In this document: positions 25,009 to 32,718 of the stretch, piece after piece
Layout: every line of letters begins with the position of its first letter
How positions within the stretch are numbered: position 1 is the stretch's first letter
From: Planctomycetota bacterium
GTDB lineage: Bacteria; Planctomycetota; Planctomycetia; Pirellulales; Pirellulaceae
Length of the DNA stretch: 41,481 bases
NCBI GenBank assembly: GCA_017303505.1
Contig: JAFLCP010000061.1
Span: forward strand, 1-41,481
Direction: 5' to 3'
The notes under the pieces: model-generated
Database searches by the model: none
What the model saw: only the letters and a program-made list of their open reading frames with translations
What the model was told of the DNA's origin: nothing
Translations under genes and position numbers: made by a program

Positions 25009-26718
25009 ATGAAATGTTCGTTTTTTCTAGGGAAAATCCTAAGGGCAGCCGCATGTACTGCTGCTCTGGGATTAATGGTTGCAACGAGTTCGTTCGCTGC
25101 AGCACAATCATCACTGTCGCAGGCGTCTGGCGTGAGTATTAATACTCAGTTGAGTGACGAAAGTGGGGGACAGAATGGTCTCTCAACTTCGGAAAAGATT
25201 GCGTTGGCAAAACACAATCATTACGTCTCCACCAATGCTGCACAGGCTGGCAAAAAGCCTAACATCCTAGTGATTTGGGGCGATGATGTTGGGTGGAATA
25301 ACACCAGCGCATACAACCGAGGGATGATGGGATATAGCACCCCCAATATTGATCGGGTGGCCAAAGAAGGTGGATTGTTTACTGACTGGTACGGACAGCA
25401 ATCTTGCACCGCAGGACGAGCAGCGTTCATTACGGGGCAAAGTCCATTTCGCACCGGCCTGCTTAAGGTAGGTTTGCCAGGCGCGAAAGAAGGTTTGTCA
25501 GAAAAAGATCCGACCATTGCAGGTCTGTTGAAGAACCACGGTTACATGACCGCTCAATATGGCAAAAACCATTTGGGTGACCGCGATGAGCACTTGCCAT
25601 CGAATCATGGTTTTGACGAGTTCTATGGAAACTTGTATCACTTGAATGCGGAACAGGAGCCTGAGCATCCTGATTACTTCAAGAATCCCGAGCTAAAGAA
25701 AATGTTCGGTCCACGTGGTGTGATCAAGTCCTACGCCAACGGTAAGACCACCGATACCGGCCCATTGACCATCGAACGTATGAAGACGATTGATGAAGAA
25801 GTTACGGCTGGCGCGATCGATTTCATGGAGCGGGCTGTTAAAGCAGACAAGCCGTTCTTCTTGTGGTGGAACTCAACCCGTATGCACATTTGGACTCACC
25901 TCAAGAAAGAGTCTGAAGGTAAGACCGGTTTGGGTGTTTATCCAGATGGAATGGTTGAACATGATGGACATGTTGGTCAAGTGTTGGACAAGTTGGATCA
26001 GTTGGGTATTGCTGATAACACTATTGTGATGTATTCGACCGACAACGGTGCCGAGTGTTTCTCTTGGCCAGATGGTGGTAGCACTCCATTCCGCAACGAG
26101 AAGAACTCCAACTGGGAAGGTGGTTATCGCGTTCCTTGTATGATTCGTTGGCCTGGGGTTATCAAGCCTGGTACCGTTTTCAATGGTATCTGCTCCCATG
26201 AAGATATGTTGTTGACGTTGTTGACTGCTGCCGGCGAGCCTGACATCAAAGAGAAGTTACTCAAAGGGCACAAAGCGATCGGTCGAGAGTACAATGTGCA
26301 TCTCGATGGATACAATTTGATTCCGTACTTCAAGGGCGAAGTGAAAGAATCGCCACGTCAAGAGTTCTTCTATTGGACCGATGACGGAAGCTTGGCTAAC
26401 CTTCGTTATAACCGTTGGAAGGTTGTGTTCATGGAACAACGCGCACACGGGCTTGATGTATGGCAAGAGCCATTGGTCACCTTGCGTTTTCCAAAACTCT
26501 TCTGCTTGCGAACCGATCCATTTGAGCGAGCCGATCATGAGGCTGGTGATTACGCTCGCTGGCGCGTTGACCATGCGTTTGTATTGCTACCCGCAGTTGC
26601 ATTCGTAAGTCAACATTTGGAGACATTCAAGGCCTATCCCCCTCGCCAAGCTCCAGGTAGTTTCAACTTGGATCAAGTGTTGCGTAAGCTTCAAGAAGGT
26701 GGTGGCGGAACTCGATAA
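25009..26718 (+). CDS. Secreted sulfatase with CTAGR active site (paralogue 1)
   Basis: A 569-residue sulfatase with a long N-terminal region (signal peptide to about residue 31, then a Ser/Gln-rich linker to about 80). Catalytic features are Asp92-Asp93 (IWGDDVG), Cys133 in QQSCTAGRAAFITGQ, GKNHLGDRDEHLP, and YSTDNGAE. It is closely similar over its whole core to the sulfatase at 37460, sharing GFDEF(Y/F)GNLYHLNAE and YPDGMVEHDGHVG, but differs in the C-terminal part. The motif CTAGR matches C-x-A-x-R, which formylglycine-generating enzyme can process. The ATG at 25009 has GGAG seven bases upstream. Codon choice is skewed to GGT, CGT and AAG, suggesting high expression. A terminator follows and an OprB-like porin gene lies downstream on the same strand. 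Confidence 0.93.
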   Translation: MKCSFFLGKILRAAACTAALGLMVATSSFAAAQSSLSQASGVSINTQLSDESGGQNGLSTSEKIALAKHNHYVSTNAAQAGKKPNILVIWGDDVGWNNTSAYNRGMMGYSTPNIDRVAKEGGLFTDWYGQQSCTAGRAAFITGQSPFRTGLLKVGLPGAKEGLSEKDPTIAGLLKNHGYMTAQYGKNHLGDRDEHLPSNHGFDEFYGNLYHLNAEQEPEHPDYFKNPELKKMFGPRGVIKSYANGKTTDTGPLTIERMKTIDEEVTAGAIDFMERAVKADKPFFLWWNSTRMHIWTHLKKESEGKTGLGVYPDGMVEHDGHVGQVLDKLDQLGIADNTIVMYSTDNGAECFSWPDGGSTPFRNEKNSNWEGGYRVPCMIRWPGVIKPGTVFNGICSHEDMLLTLLTAAGEPDIKEKLLKGHKAIGREYNVHLDGYNLIPYFKGEVKESPRQEFFYWTDDGSLANLRYNRWKVVFMEQRAHGLDVWQEPLVTLRFPKLFCLRTDPFERADHEAGDYARWRVDHAFVLLPAVAFVSQHLETFKAYPPRQAPGSFNLDQVLRKLQEGGGGTR

Positions 26719-26758
26719 AGTTCTATCCTCACGAATAAATAAAGTGTAGCGATCAGCG

Positions 26759-26799
26759 AAACCCTAGGGCTTGTTCTGTACGAGTCCTGGGGTTTTTTT
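26759..26799 (+). terminator. Rho-independent terminator after second sulfatase
   Basis: A 16-bp stem with G-U pairs (26759-26774 with 26780-26795) around the loop TCTGT ends in a run of seven T residues. Confidence 0.9.
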
Positions 26800-26955
26800 G
26801 TTTACACCGCTAGAAGGGTTGTTAGTTTAATACAACCCGCTGGAAGTCTCCGATGGAACGACGGGAGTTGGTTGGGTGGAACCGAGCCGGCTTGCCAAGG
26901 CAGAGCAACTTGCAAATCAAGAATCGCAAAATGTCAGCGACCCAAGGAGGGGTGC

Positions 26956-28398
26956 ATGGCCTTCTATACTCATAGATGGAACTTGTCCCGAGCGATTTTC
27001 AGTGCAGCTTTGGCTGCCTCTTGCGGGACCTTGTGGTGTGAATCCAGCACATGTGCCGACGACGGATATTACGCCAGTACCAACTCCGCAGTTCAAACCT
27101 CTGTCGACGGCGACTCTATTCCAGCAGGGACCACACCAGAAGCGACACAGCCTGCGTCTGAGTCAACTCGCTCCAACGAAAGTGATTCGAACTGTGACGT
27201 GGCTTGCGATGAATATCTTGCCCATTGTGGCACTGGCGACTCTTGGTGGGACGGTGGTGAAACGAATTTTCGCCGCAACCTGAAAGAGAGTGGCATCACC
27301 TTCGATAACAACCTCACTAGCTTTTATTATGGAGTCGCTGGTGGCGGTGAGACGCAAGAATTTCGCTACGCAGGACATGGCGACTATCTCATGAATGCGG
27401 ATCTCATGAAATTGGGAGGACCGCCGGGATTGTTCTTGAAGATTCGAGCAGAGCATCGAATGGGCGAATCGATTGGAGAACCAGCAGGTTCCTTGCTTCC
27501 ACCTGTACTCGCATCAGACCTGCCAACCCCAGAGACTCGCGACCTCTATTTGACAAACGTACTGTTCACCCAAGCGTTCTCCGAGAACTTTGCTGTTTTC
27601 GCAGGTAAGCTCGACACGCTCGATGGTGATTTGAACGCTTTTGCATCGGGACGCGGAATTACACAGTTCTCTAATTCGGCTTTTGTTATTACGCCAATCG
27701 GTTTGAGAACGATTGCGTATTCAACTTTGGGTACGGGGTTTGTCGTATTGGATGAAGGTGAGCCCGTATTTACGTTCTTGGTGCTCAATGCTCGTGAGTC
27801 GGTGCGAAACTCCGGCTTCGATGAGCTCTTTGCAGATGGCGTAGTATTGTCGCCCGAATTGCGGATTGCAACCGACTTCTTTCAGATGCCAGGCCATCAG
27901 TTGTTTGGCGGAACATGGAGCAGTCGCAATTATGTGGCTTTAGATCAAGATCCGCGTATCTTGTTACCCAATGTGCCAATCGATCGAGCTGATGACTCTT
28001 GGTCTTTGTATTGGAATATGGATCAATACTTAGTTGTCGATCCTTGCAATCCGAAACGTGGTTGGGGTGTGTTTGCCCGTGCGGGCATTGCGGACCCAGC
28101 CACGAATCCGATCGCCAATTTTCTAAGTGCTGGGTTTGGTGGCAACAGCCGTGTCTTTGGACGGGATGCTGACACCTTTGGTATTGGTTGGTTCTATGCG
28201 GGGACCAGCAATGATCTATCTCCCGCTCTCGCTACCGCCCTCGGTGGAGTCGGTAATTCTCAGGGTGGAGAAATCTTCCATAACTTTGCGGTGAATTCGC
28301 GGCTGTCGATTACTTGGGATGGACAGGTTTTGTTACCAGCCCGAGAAAGTATCGATTACACCTTGGTTACGGGCGTGCGTGCGAACCTTCGCTTCTAA
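26956..28398 (+). CDS. OprB-like outer-membrane carbohydrate porin
   Basis: A 480-residue protein with a signal peptide (to about residue 35), a Ser/Asp-rich linker and a C-terminal beta-barrel. The barrel starts around SGITFDNNLTSFYYGVAGGG and has many aromatic-rich strands (PGLFLKIRAEHRMGES, FAVFAGKLDTLDGDLNAFA, WGVFARAGIADP). It ends in LVTGVRANLRF, with the terminal Phe required for outer-membrane assembly. OprB-type porins let sugars cross the outer membrane, and one beside a sulfatase suggests uptake of desulfated saccharides (inference). The ATG at 26956 has AGGAGG just upstream; an extension to 26872 is unlikely. It stops 21 bp before a convergent stress-protein gene. Confidence 0.85.
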   Translation: MAFYTHRWNLSRAIFSAALAASCGTLWCESSTCADDGYYASTNSAVQTSVDGDSIPAGTTPEATQPASESTRSNESDSNCDVACDEYLAHCGTGDSWWDGGETNFRRNLKESGITFDNNLTSFYYGVAGGGETQEFRYAGHGDYLMNADLMKLGGPPGLFLKIRAEHRMGESIGEPAGSLLPPVLASDLPTPETRDLYLTNVLFTQAFSENFAVFAGKLDTLDGDLNAFASGRGITQFSNSAFVITPIGLRTIAYSTLGTGFVVLDEGEPVFTFLVLNARESVRNSGFDELFADGVVLSPELRIATDFFQMPGHQLFGGTWSSRNYVALDQDPRILLPNVPIDRADDSWSLYWNMDQYLVVDPCNPKRGWGVFARAGIADPATNPIANFLSAGFGGNSRVFGRDADTFGIGWFYAGTSNDLSPALATALGGVGNSQGGEIFHNFAVNSRLSITWDGQVLLPARESIDYTLVTGVRANLRF

Positions 28399-28419
28399 GT
28401 TTGGCGAAGGTCGCATGTG

Positions 28420-29262
28420 CTATTCCACCGGAAGTGTAAACACTGGGCATGGGGCGTGCTTGAGCACATTCTGTACGGTGCTGCCGGTTAACATGTCCCA
28501 CAGTGAGCGTTTGCCCGATGTGACCATCACGATAAGATCGGCGTCAACTTCTTTCGCATAACTGGTGATTTCGGTCGAAGGTGTTCCCTTGCGAGTGGCT
28601 TTCGTCCAGGTGATTTCGCCGTCCTGAGGCAAATCGATTTCGGGAAACTGATTCTCGTTGCCAACATAGAGCAAGTGAACTTCGGGATTATCGATCGCCA
28701 GATTGTGCACCATCGTACAGACTCGAGCGAGGCCAGGCCGCGCATTGGGTTGATGATCGACAGCTAATACTACTTTGCGAAGCGATGTTTGGCCGGTTGC
28801 AATATCAACGCAGCTGCGCGCTCCTTCTACGATAAACAACGTCGGCAAACGCGTTTGTTGGGAGATTTTTAGAGACGAAGGTGGCTCAATAAAGTAGTTG
28901 TTCGTTCCACTGGTTCCCATAACCAACAAATCAAAGCTGTCGGCGTTGCTGAGTTCAACAACAGCATGGACAGGGTTGGCATCAATAGCGATGCGCTTAT
29001 CGACTTGAATTCCAAGTTTTGCACTGATGTCCCTTCTTTGTGAACCGGGTTCCATTTTTCCCCATCGTTCCAGAGTCTCACGAATTGCGGGGAATTCATG
29101 CCAATCTATCTCTTTGTACTTGTCGCCTTCCACATGCAGAATGGTCAAGTCGGCTTTGTTTTTAATGGCGATAGCCAAGGCATGAGCAAATGCGATTTCG
29201 CTTGTTTGAGAAAAATCGGTGGGATGAAGGATGGAGTACGCGCGGCCTTGGTAAAAAGACAT
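28420..29262 (-). CDS. Tandem-domain universal stress protein (UspA family)
   Basis: A 280-residue protein made of two Usp domains: residues about 7-150, with ILHPTDFSQTSEIAFAHALAIA and DLLVMGTSG; and about 160-280, with VVLAVDHQPNARPGLARV, DADLIVMVTSGKRSLWDMLTGSTVQNVLKHAPCPVF. The second domain has the Gly-rich ATP-binding pattern G(x)2G(x)9G(S/T) in modified form (TSGKRSLWDMLTGSTV). The protein probably binds ATP or another nucleotide in the cytoplasm under stress. It is the last of three genes transcribed leftwards (porin, membrane protein, this one). Confidence 0.9.
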   Translation of the reverse strand: MSFYQGRAYSILHPTDFSQTSEIAFAHALAIAIKNKADLTILHVEGDKYKEIDWHEFPAIRETLERWGKMEPGSQRRDISAKLGIQVDKRIAIDANPVHAVVELSNADSFDLLVMGTSGTNNYFIEPPSSLKISQQTRLPTLFIVEGARSCVDIATGQTSLRKVVLAVDHQPNARPGLARVCTMVHNLAIDNPEVHLLYVGNENQFPEIDLPQDGEITWTKATRKGTPSTEITSYAKEVDADLIVMVTSGKRSLWDMLTGSTVQNVLKHAPCPVFTLPVE

Positions 29263-29324
29263 ATTGGTTTTTCCGATTTGAATGCGGTGTGAAATTTGAA
29301 ATGAAGCTTAGTTCGAATTAGGTT

Positions 29325-30503
29325 CTAATGCAAATCGAACTTTAGGCCAGGGCATTTATCAACGCGTTGGTCGATTTCTTTGAATAGTGAGCGTGTGCGC
29401 TCGCCCCCAATTCCGCCAAAGGCAGATTCGAAGATATTGCTCGGGAGTCCTTCAGGTAATTCGCTGATTTCCGGCATGAATGTGAAAGGAGTTTCGGCAT
29501 TGGCAATTTTCTGTTGAAGCATCTTGGCGGAAGACTGAGACTTGGTACCAGCAACGGCGAAGCGGATACCAGATTTATTGGCGACCATATCCACAAACGA
29601 AAAACCCGATCCGCTTCCTTGAGAATCCGAAAGTTCTTTGGCAATGCCGACCGCTAGTGCACGTTGTTCGTCACTGAGCACCGTTAGTGCGGCGCTGACC
29701 GCGAAATGTTTTGGTAAATCATTTCTTCCATGGATTGTGATTCGTTGCCGAAGTGCGGCTCTTTGGTCTTTGTACATCGTGTCCAATTCACTTCCACCTA
29801 CGAGAGCAACTTTATCATCCCCCATGATCACACCGAGAGCGAGTATGGCAGCTTTGTTGGGAAGAATGGCATCGGTGCCTTGCGAATTTTCTTCTGCAAA
29901 AGAGAAAGCCATTTGAATCATTTGCAGATAGGCTTCGTCGCCGCTGCCGATTTGATCGGCATGATCGATGATATGATATCCAGTGATGCGGGCAGCCATT
30001 TCAAGATTTGCAGGAACTCTCGTCGCAGTACCCCAGGCAATGATCCCAACGGCTAATGAAGTGGCTAATACGGCGGCCAGCCGGCTCTTGCGAAACGCAA
30101 GTCCTACAAGTGCTCCAAAGATAGAGACGACGATGATAAAAGCGAACTGCATGCGAATCGGAAAGTACCCAAAGTTCAGGCATTTAACCAACAGGGCTAA
30201 AAATGGAGTCGCAATTAAAACGTATTTGGCCGCCCGTTGAAGAGGCATTTCACTCAGCGACATCGACAGTAGAATGCCTATCATCGATAAGCCAACAGCC
30301 CGCAGCACAACAGCGGACAAGAGGCGAGCCTTGGCTTCAGAAATCGAGAAGAGCGATGAAGCTGCATCGACAGCCCAAGCTGGAGAGCTCAGCGGATTCG
30401 TGTCCGGTAGCAAACAGAGTCCCAATAACCAAACAGCCAATGCTACCGACCAAATTTGAGCGGCGGTGAATTTCGTTGAACTTGTGCCATAAAACTGATT
30501 CAT
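29325..30503 (-). CDS. Five-span membrane protein with unknown soluble domain
   Basis: A 392-residue protein with about five hydrophobic spans in the first half (near residues 16-32, 58-80, 91-110, 119-137 and 145-162). The C-terminal half is soluble and contains GRNDLPKHFAVSAALTVLSDEQRALAVGIAKEL and GSGFSFVDMVANKSGIRFA. The latter resembles a domain I have seen in uncharacterised bacterial proteins, but I cannot name it. The soluble domain could face the periplasm. The ATG at 30503 follows a TTG-initiated extension and is preferred. It lies 62 bp before the stress-protein gene and 86 bp after the OprB-like porin gene. No enzymatic motif is recognised. Confidence 0.65.
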   Translation of the reverse strand: MNQFYGTSSTKFTAAQIWSVALAVWLLGLCLLPDTNPLSSPAWAVDAASSLFSISEAKARLLSAVVLRAVGLSMIGILLSMSLSEMPLQRAAKYVLIATPFLALLVKCLNFGYFPIRMQFAFIIVVSIFGALVGLAFRKSRLAAVLATSLAVGIIAWGTATRVPANLEMAARITGYHIIDHADQIGSGDEAYLQMIQMAFSFAEENSQGTDAILPNKAAILALGVIMGDDKVALVGGSELDTMYKDQRAALRQRITIHGRNDLPKHFAVSAALTVLSDEQRALAVGIAKELSDSQGSGSGFSFVDMVANKSGIRFAVAGTKSQSSAKMLQQKIANAETPFTFMPEISELPEGLPSNIFESAFGGIGGERTRSLFKEIDQRVDKCPGLKFDLH

Positions 30504-30589
30504 CGTGTCTTCAAAGCCTTTGTTATCAAAGTCTTCGGTTTTCAAAGGCTGCAGGTAATGGAATGCTCAGTAATGGGACAGCCGTTGTG

Positions 30590-31807
30590 TCAGTGCCGAA
30601 TTTCCATTCGCATACCAATTGCAATTGAGTCTCTGTAAATCCCGGAAGGCGATGAGATGTATTGTAGGTCAGGTTGGAGGCTGATATTTGGCGACCACAC
30701 AGCCCGATAGAAAAGCTCTGTAGCAGACTCTTGGTTGGTGCCGCCTTGGAACAATTCGGACCAAGCAATCCCCATGCCCACCACATCGTGTTGGCGATTT
30801 GACAAAAGGCCGGTGTACGTTAAGCCGGCAACCGCGCTGTCACCAATCGATTTGGCGATGGGCTGCTCTCCGGGAAAACGGGGATAGTAACCAGCGAACA
30901 CCGCTAGTCCCTGATTACTAGCATCATCGGCAGGGTGTCGTTTGTAAAGGACTTGTTCGCCCTGGATGTAGTACTCTCGCACCGCTGCGACCGCTTCCCC
31001 GTCCAGTTGCCCATCGGATTCGTAAAGTGCTCCTATCGCGACGGTCCCCGGATGACTCGCCTCAAACAAAGAGTACATGGCTTCTAACTCGCTAACTACC
31101 AAAAAAGATCCATTGTCGGAGAATCCCCACAAACCGTTATTTACAAAGGCGTTCCAAGCTCCCAATTTCCAAGTTAGGGATTCATGCAGATGGACCAATG
31201 CCACAGCCCCAGCAGATTGATGCGGATATGTTGGAAACGCTGTGGATGGGCTGAGTCCAAAGGTTGACTGAATAAAGAACTCGGCCTGGTCAATTCGCTG
31301 GAAGTCGTTGTTCAAATCTTGTTTTCCCAGACGAAGTGTGATGAGCTGGTTAGCCCATTGTGATTCCCACCAGTACTCGCCGATCTGCATCACATTGTCA
31401 AACGAGTCGATATTACTGATGACTTGAGTGTCTCCAATAAAGTCCTCGGTTAGGCCACGACCATGGGTGTTTTGGACCAAAAGATAAAGGGAGCTCGAAT
31501 TTTCTGGGGTCCAATGTGCAAGGTCGAAAGTCACACCCAAATCGAACAAGCCTGCGTATTGTGTCGCATCATTCGTCGACTTTCCCCCTTTGGCATTGGC
31601 AAAGAACTCCCCGTAGTACACAGGCGCTACAGACAAAAACTGAGGAGGTTGCTGCGATTCGAGGTTTAGGTTCGCATCTTTCGAACTAATTGCGTCACAG
31701 ACAAGATCTTCACCTTGGGCCCTATCCACCAAGTGTCCGCAACTAAGAGCGAGCATTGAGCCAATCATGCATATGGCACTTTGTTTCAATTTGATTTTGG
31801 TGGCCAT
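30590..31807 (-). CDS. OprB-family carbohydrate-selective porin
   Basis: A 405-residue protein with a signal peptide (MATKIKLKQSAICMIGSMLALS, cleavage near residue 32) and a barrel domain with the OprB pattern. The visible motifs are YAGLFDLGVTFDLAHW, LRLGKQDLNNDF (a conserved segment of the family), SPNISLQPDLQYI and a C-terminal aromatic-poor end (IGMRMEIRH). It should form a sugar-conducting pore in the outer membrane. It is the first gene of the leftward group with the five-span protein and the stress protein. The start could also be the GTG at 31828. The 430-bp gap upstream contains no clear promoter. Confidence 0.88.
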   Translation of the reverse strand: MATKIKLKQSAICMIGSMLALSCGHLVDRAQGEDLVCDAISSKDANLNLESQQPPQFLSVAPVYYGEFFANAKGGKSTNDATQYAGLFDLGVTFDLAHWTPENSSSLYLLVQNTHGRGLTEDFIGDTQVISNIDSFDNVMQIGEYWWESQWANQLITLRLGKQDLNNDFQRIDQAEFFIQSTFGLSPSTAFPTYPHQSAGAVALVHLHESLTWKLGAWNAFVNNGLWGFSDNGSFLVVSELEAMYSLFEASHPGTVAIGALYESDGQLDGEAVAAVREYYIQGEQVLYKRHPADDASNQGLAVFAGYYPRFPGEQPIAKSIGDSAVAGLTYTGLLSNRQHDVVGMGIAWSELFQGGTNQESATELFYRAVWSPNISLQPDLQYISSPSGIYRDSIAIGMRMEIRH

Positions 31808-32237
31808 AGGAATGGAAAACCTCACCATCGGGGATTAGGCCTTTGCTAGTTGCGTGTCGCGTAAGCCGACGGTTACTGTGTCTGTTGTGATCCGCCCGTT
31901 TGGAACTTAAATCGGTAAGGCTCATAGGTTCGGGCAAGTAATTGGTAACGATCCACCGAATTTCCAAGCGTTTCTAGGGCGAACTTTCAGTATGTTGTTC
32001 GCACTGGGGTGTGTTCGAATACAGCACCAGCATTTGCGTGGCTTTAACCAGTTCGCTTCAGAACATGGATAAATAGTGAATCTTTGTATTTGAGTAATTC
32101 TCCCAGTTGCTCACAGTGGGCTTTAATCTCATACTCACGCCTGCTGCTTGCAAGCGCATTTTCTTAATATTTCGTGCGTTCTTATGTTGCTACATGCAAG
32201 AGCGTGGTTCGTACAGCCAACGCTAGGATCGATAGCT
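31808..32237. other. Divergent intergenic region
   Basis: This 430-bp gap between a leftward porin and a rightward YqhA-type gene shows no open frame of note, no clear terminator and no strong -35/-10 pair. It must hold the promoters for both directions. I saw no copy here of the 14-bp motif found near the third sulfatase and the last porin. Confidence 0.4.
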
Positions 32238-32714
32238 ATGCTCCAAAAGCTCTTGGTGTTGAGTCGATATCTTCTCATCTTGCCCATCATCGGTTCTTTG
32301 CTGTTGATGATTGGTGTGGTTGTATTAGGTTTGATTGTAGTGTTGAAACAAGAGTGGGCTTTATTCACCCAAGGTGATTTATCATCCAAGGATGCGAAAA
32401 CGCTTACTCTCACCGTCATTGAAACCATCGACATGTTCTTGGTAGGGGCCATTTGTTACATCGTAGCCGTTGGTATTTACAAACTCTTCATCAGTCAAGA
32501 TGAGGCGCAGCTCCTGAAAAGAATTCGAATCGAGAGTTTGGCCGATTTAGAGGTCAAGATCATTGGGGTTGTGGTTGTGGCCATGGCGGTTGGCTTCCTT
32601 GGCAAAGCGACGGACGCGGTGGATTACACTGCAGTGCTGCAAGGAGGAATTGGAATTGCCGTGGTCATTTGCGCTCTCTGTCTCTTCTTGAGGCTCTCAT
32701 CCTCGCCGAAGTGA
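32238..32714 (+). CDS. YqhA-family (UPF0114) inner-membrane protein
   Basis: A 158-residue membrane protein with four predicted spans. It begins MLQKLLVLSRYLLILPIIG and continues with LKQEWALFTQ, LTVIETIDMFLVGAICYIVAVGIYKLFI, and LADLEVKIIGVVVVAMAVGFLGKATD. These segments match the E. coli YqhA/UPF0114 family, whose function is not established. The ATG at 32238 is selected; the frame is open from 32148. It is followed four bases later by the histidine kinase gene, so the two are likely co-transcribed, a link worth noting for a family of unknown role. Confidence 0.85.
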   Translation: MLQKLLVLSRYLLILPIIGSLLLMIGVVVLGLIVVLKQEWALFTQGDLSSKDAKTLTLTVIETIDMFLVGAICYIVAVGIYKLFISQDEAQLLKRIRIESLADLEVKIIGVVVVAMAVGFLGKATDAVDYTAVLQGGIGIAVVICALCLFLRLSSSPK

Positions 32715-32718
32715 CGCT

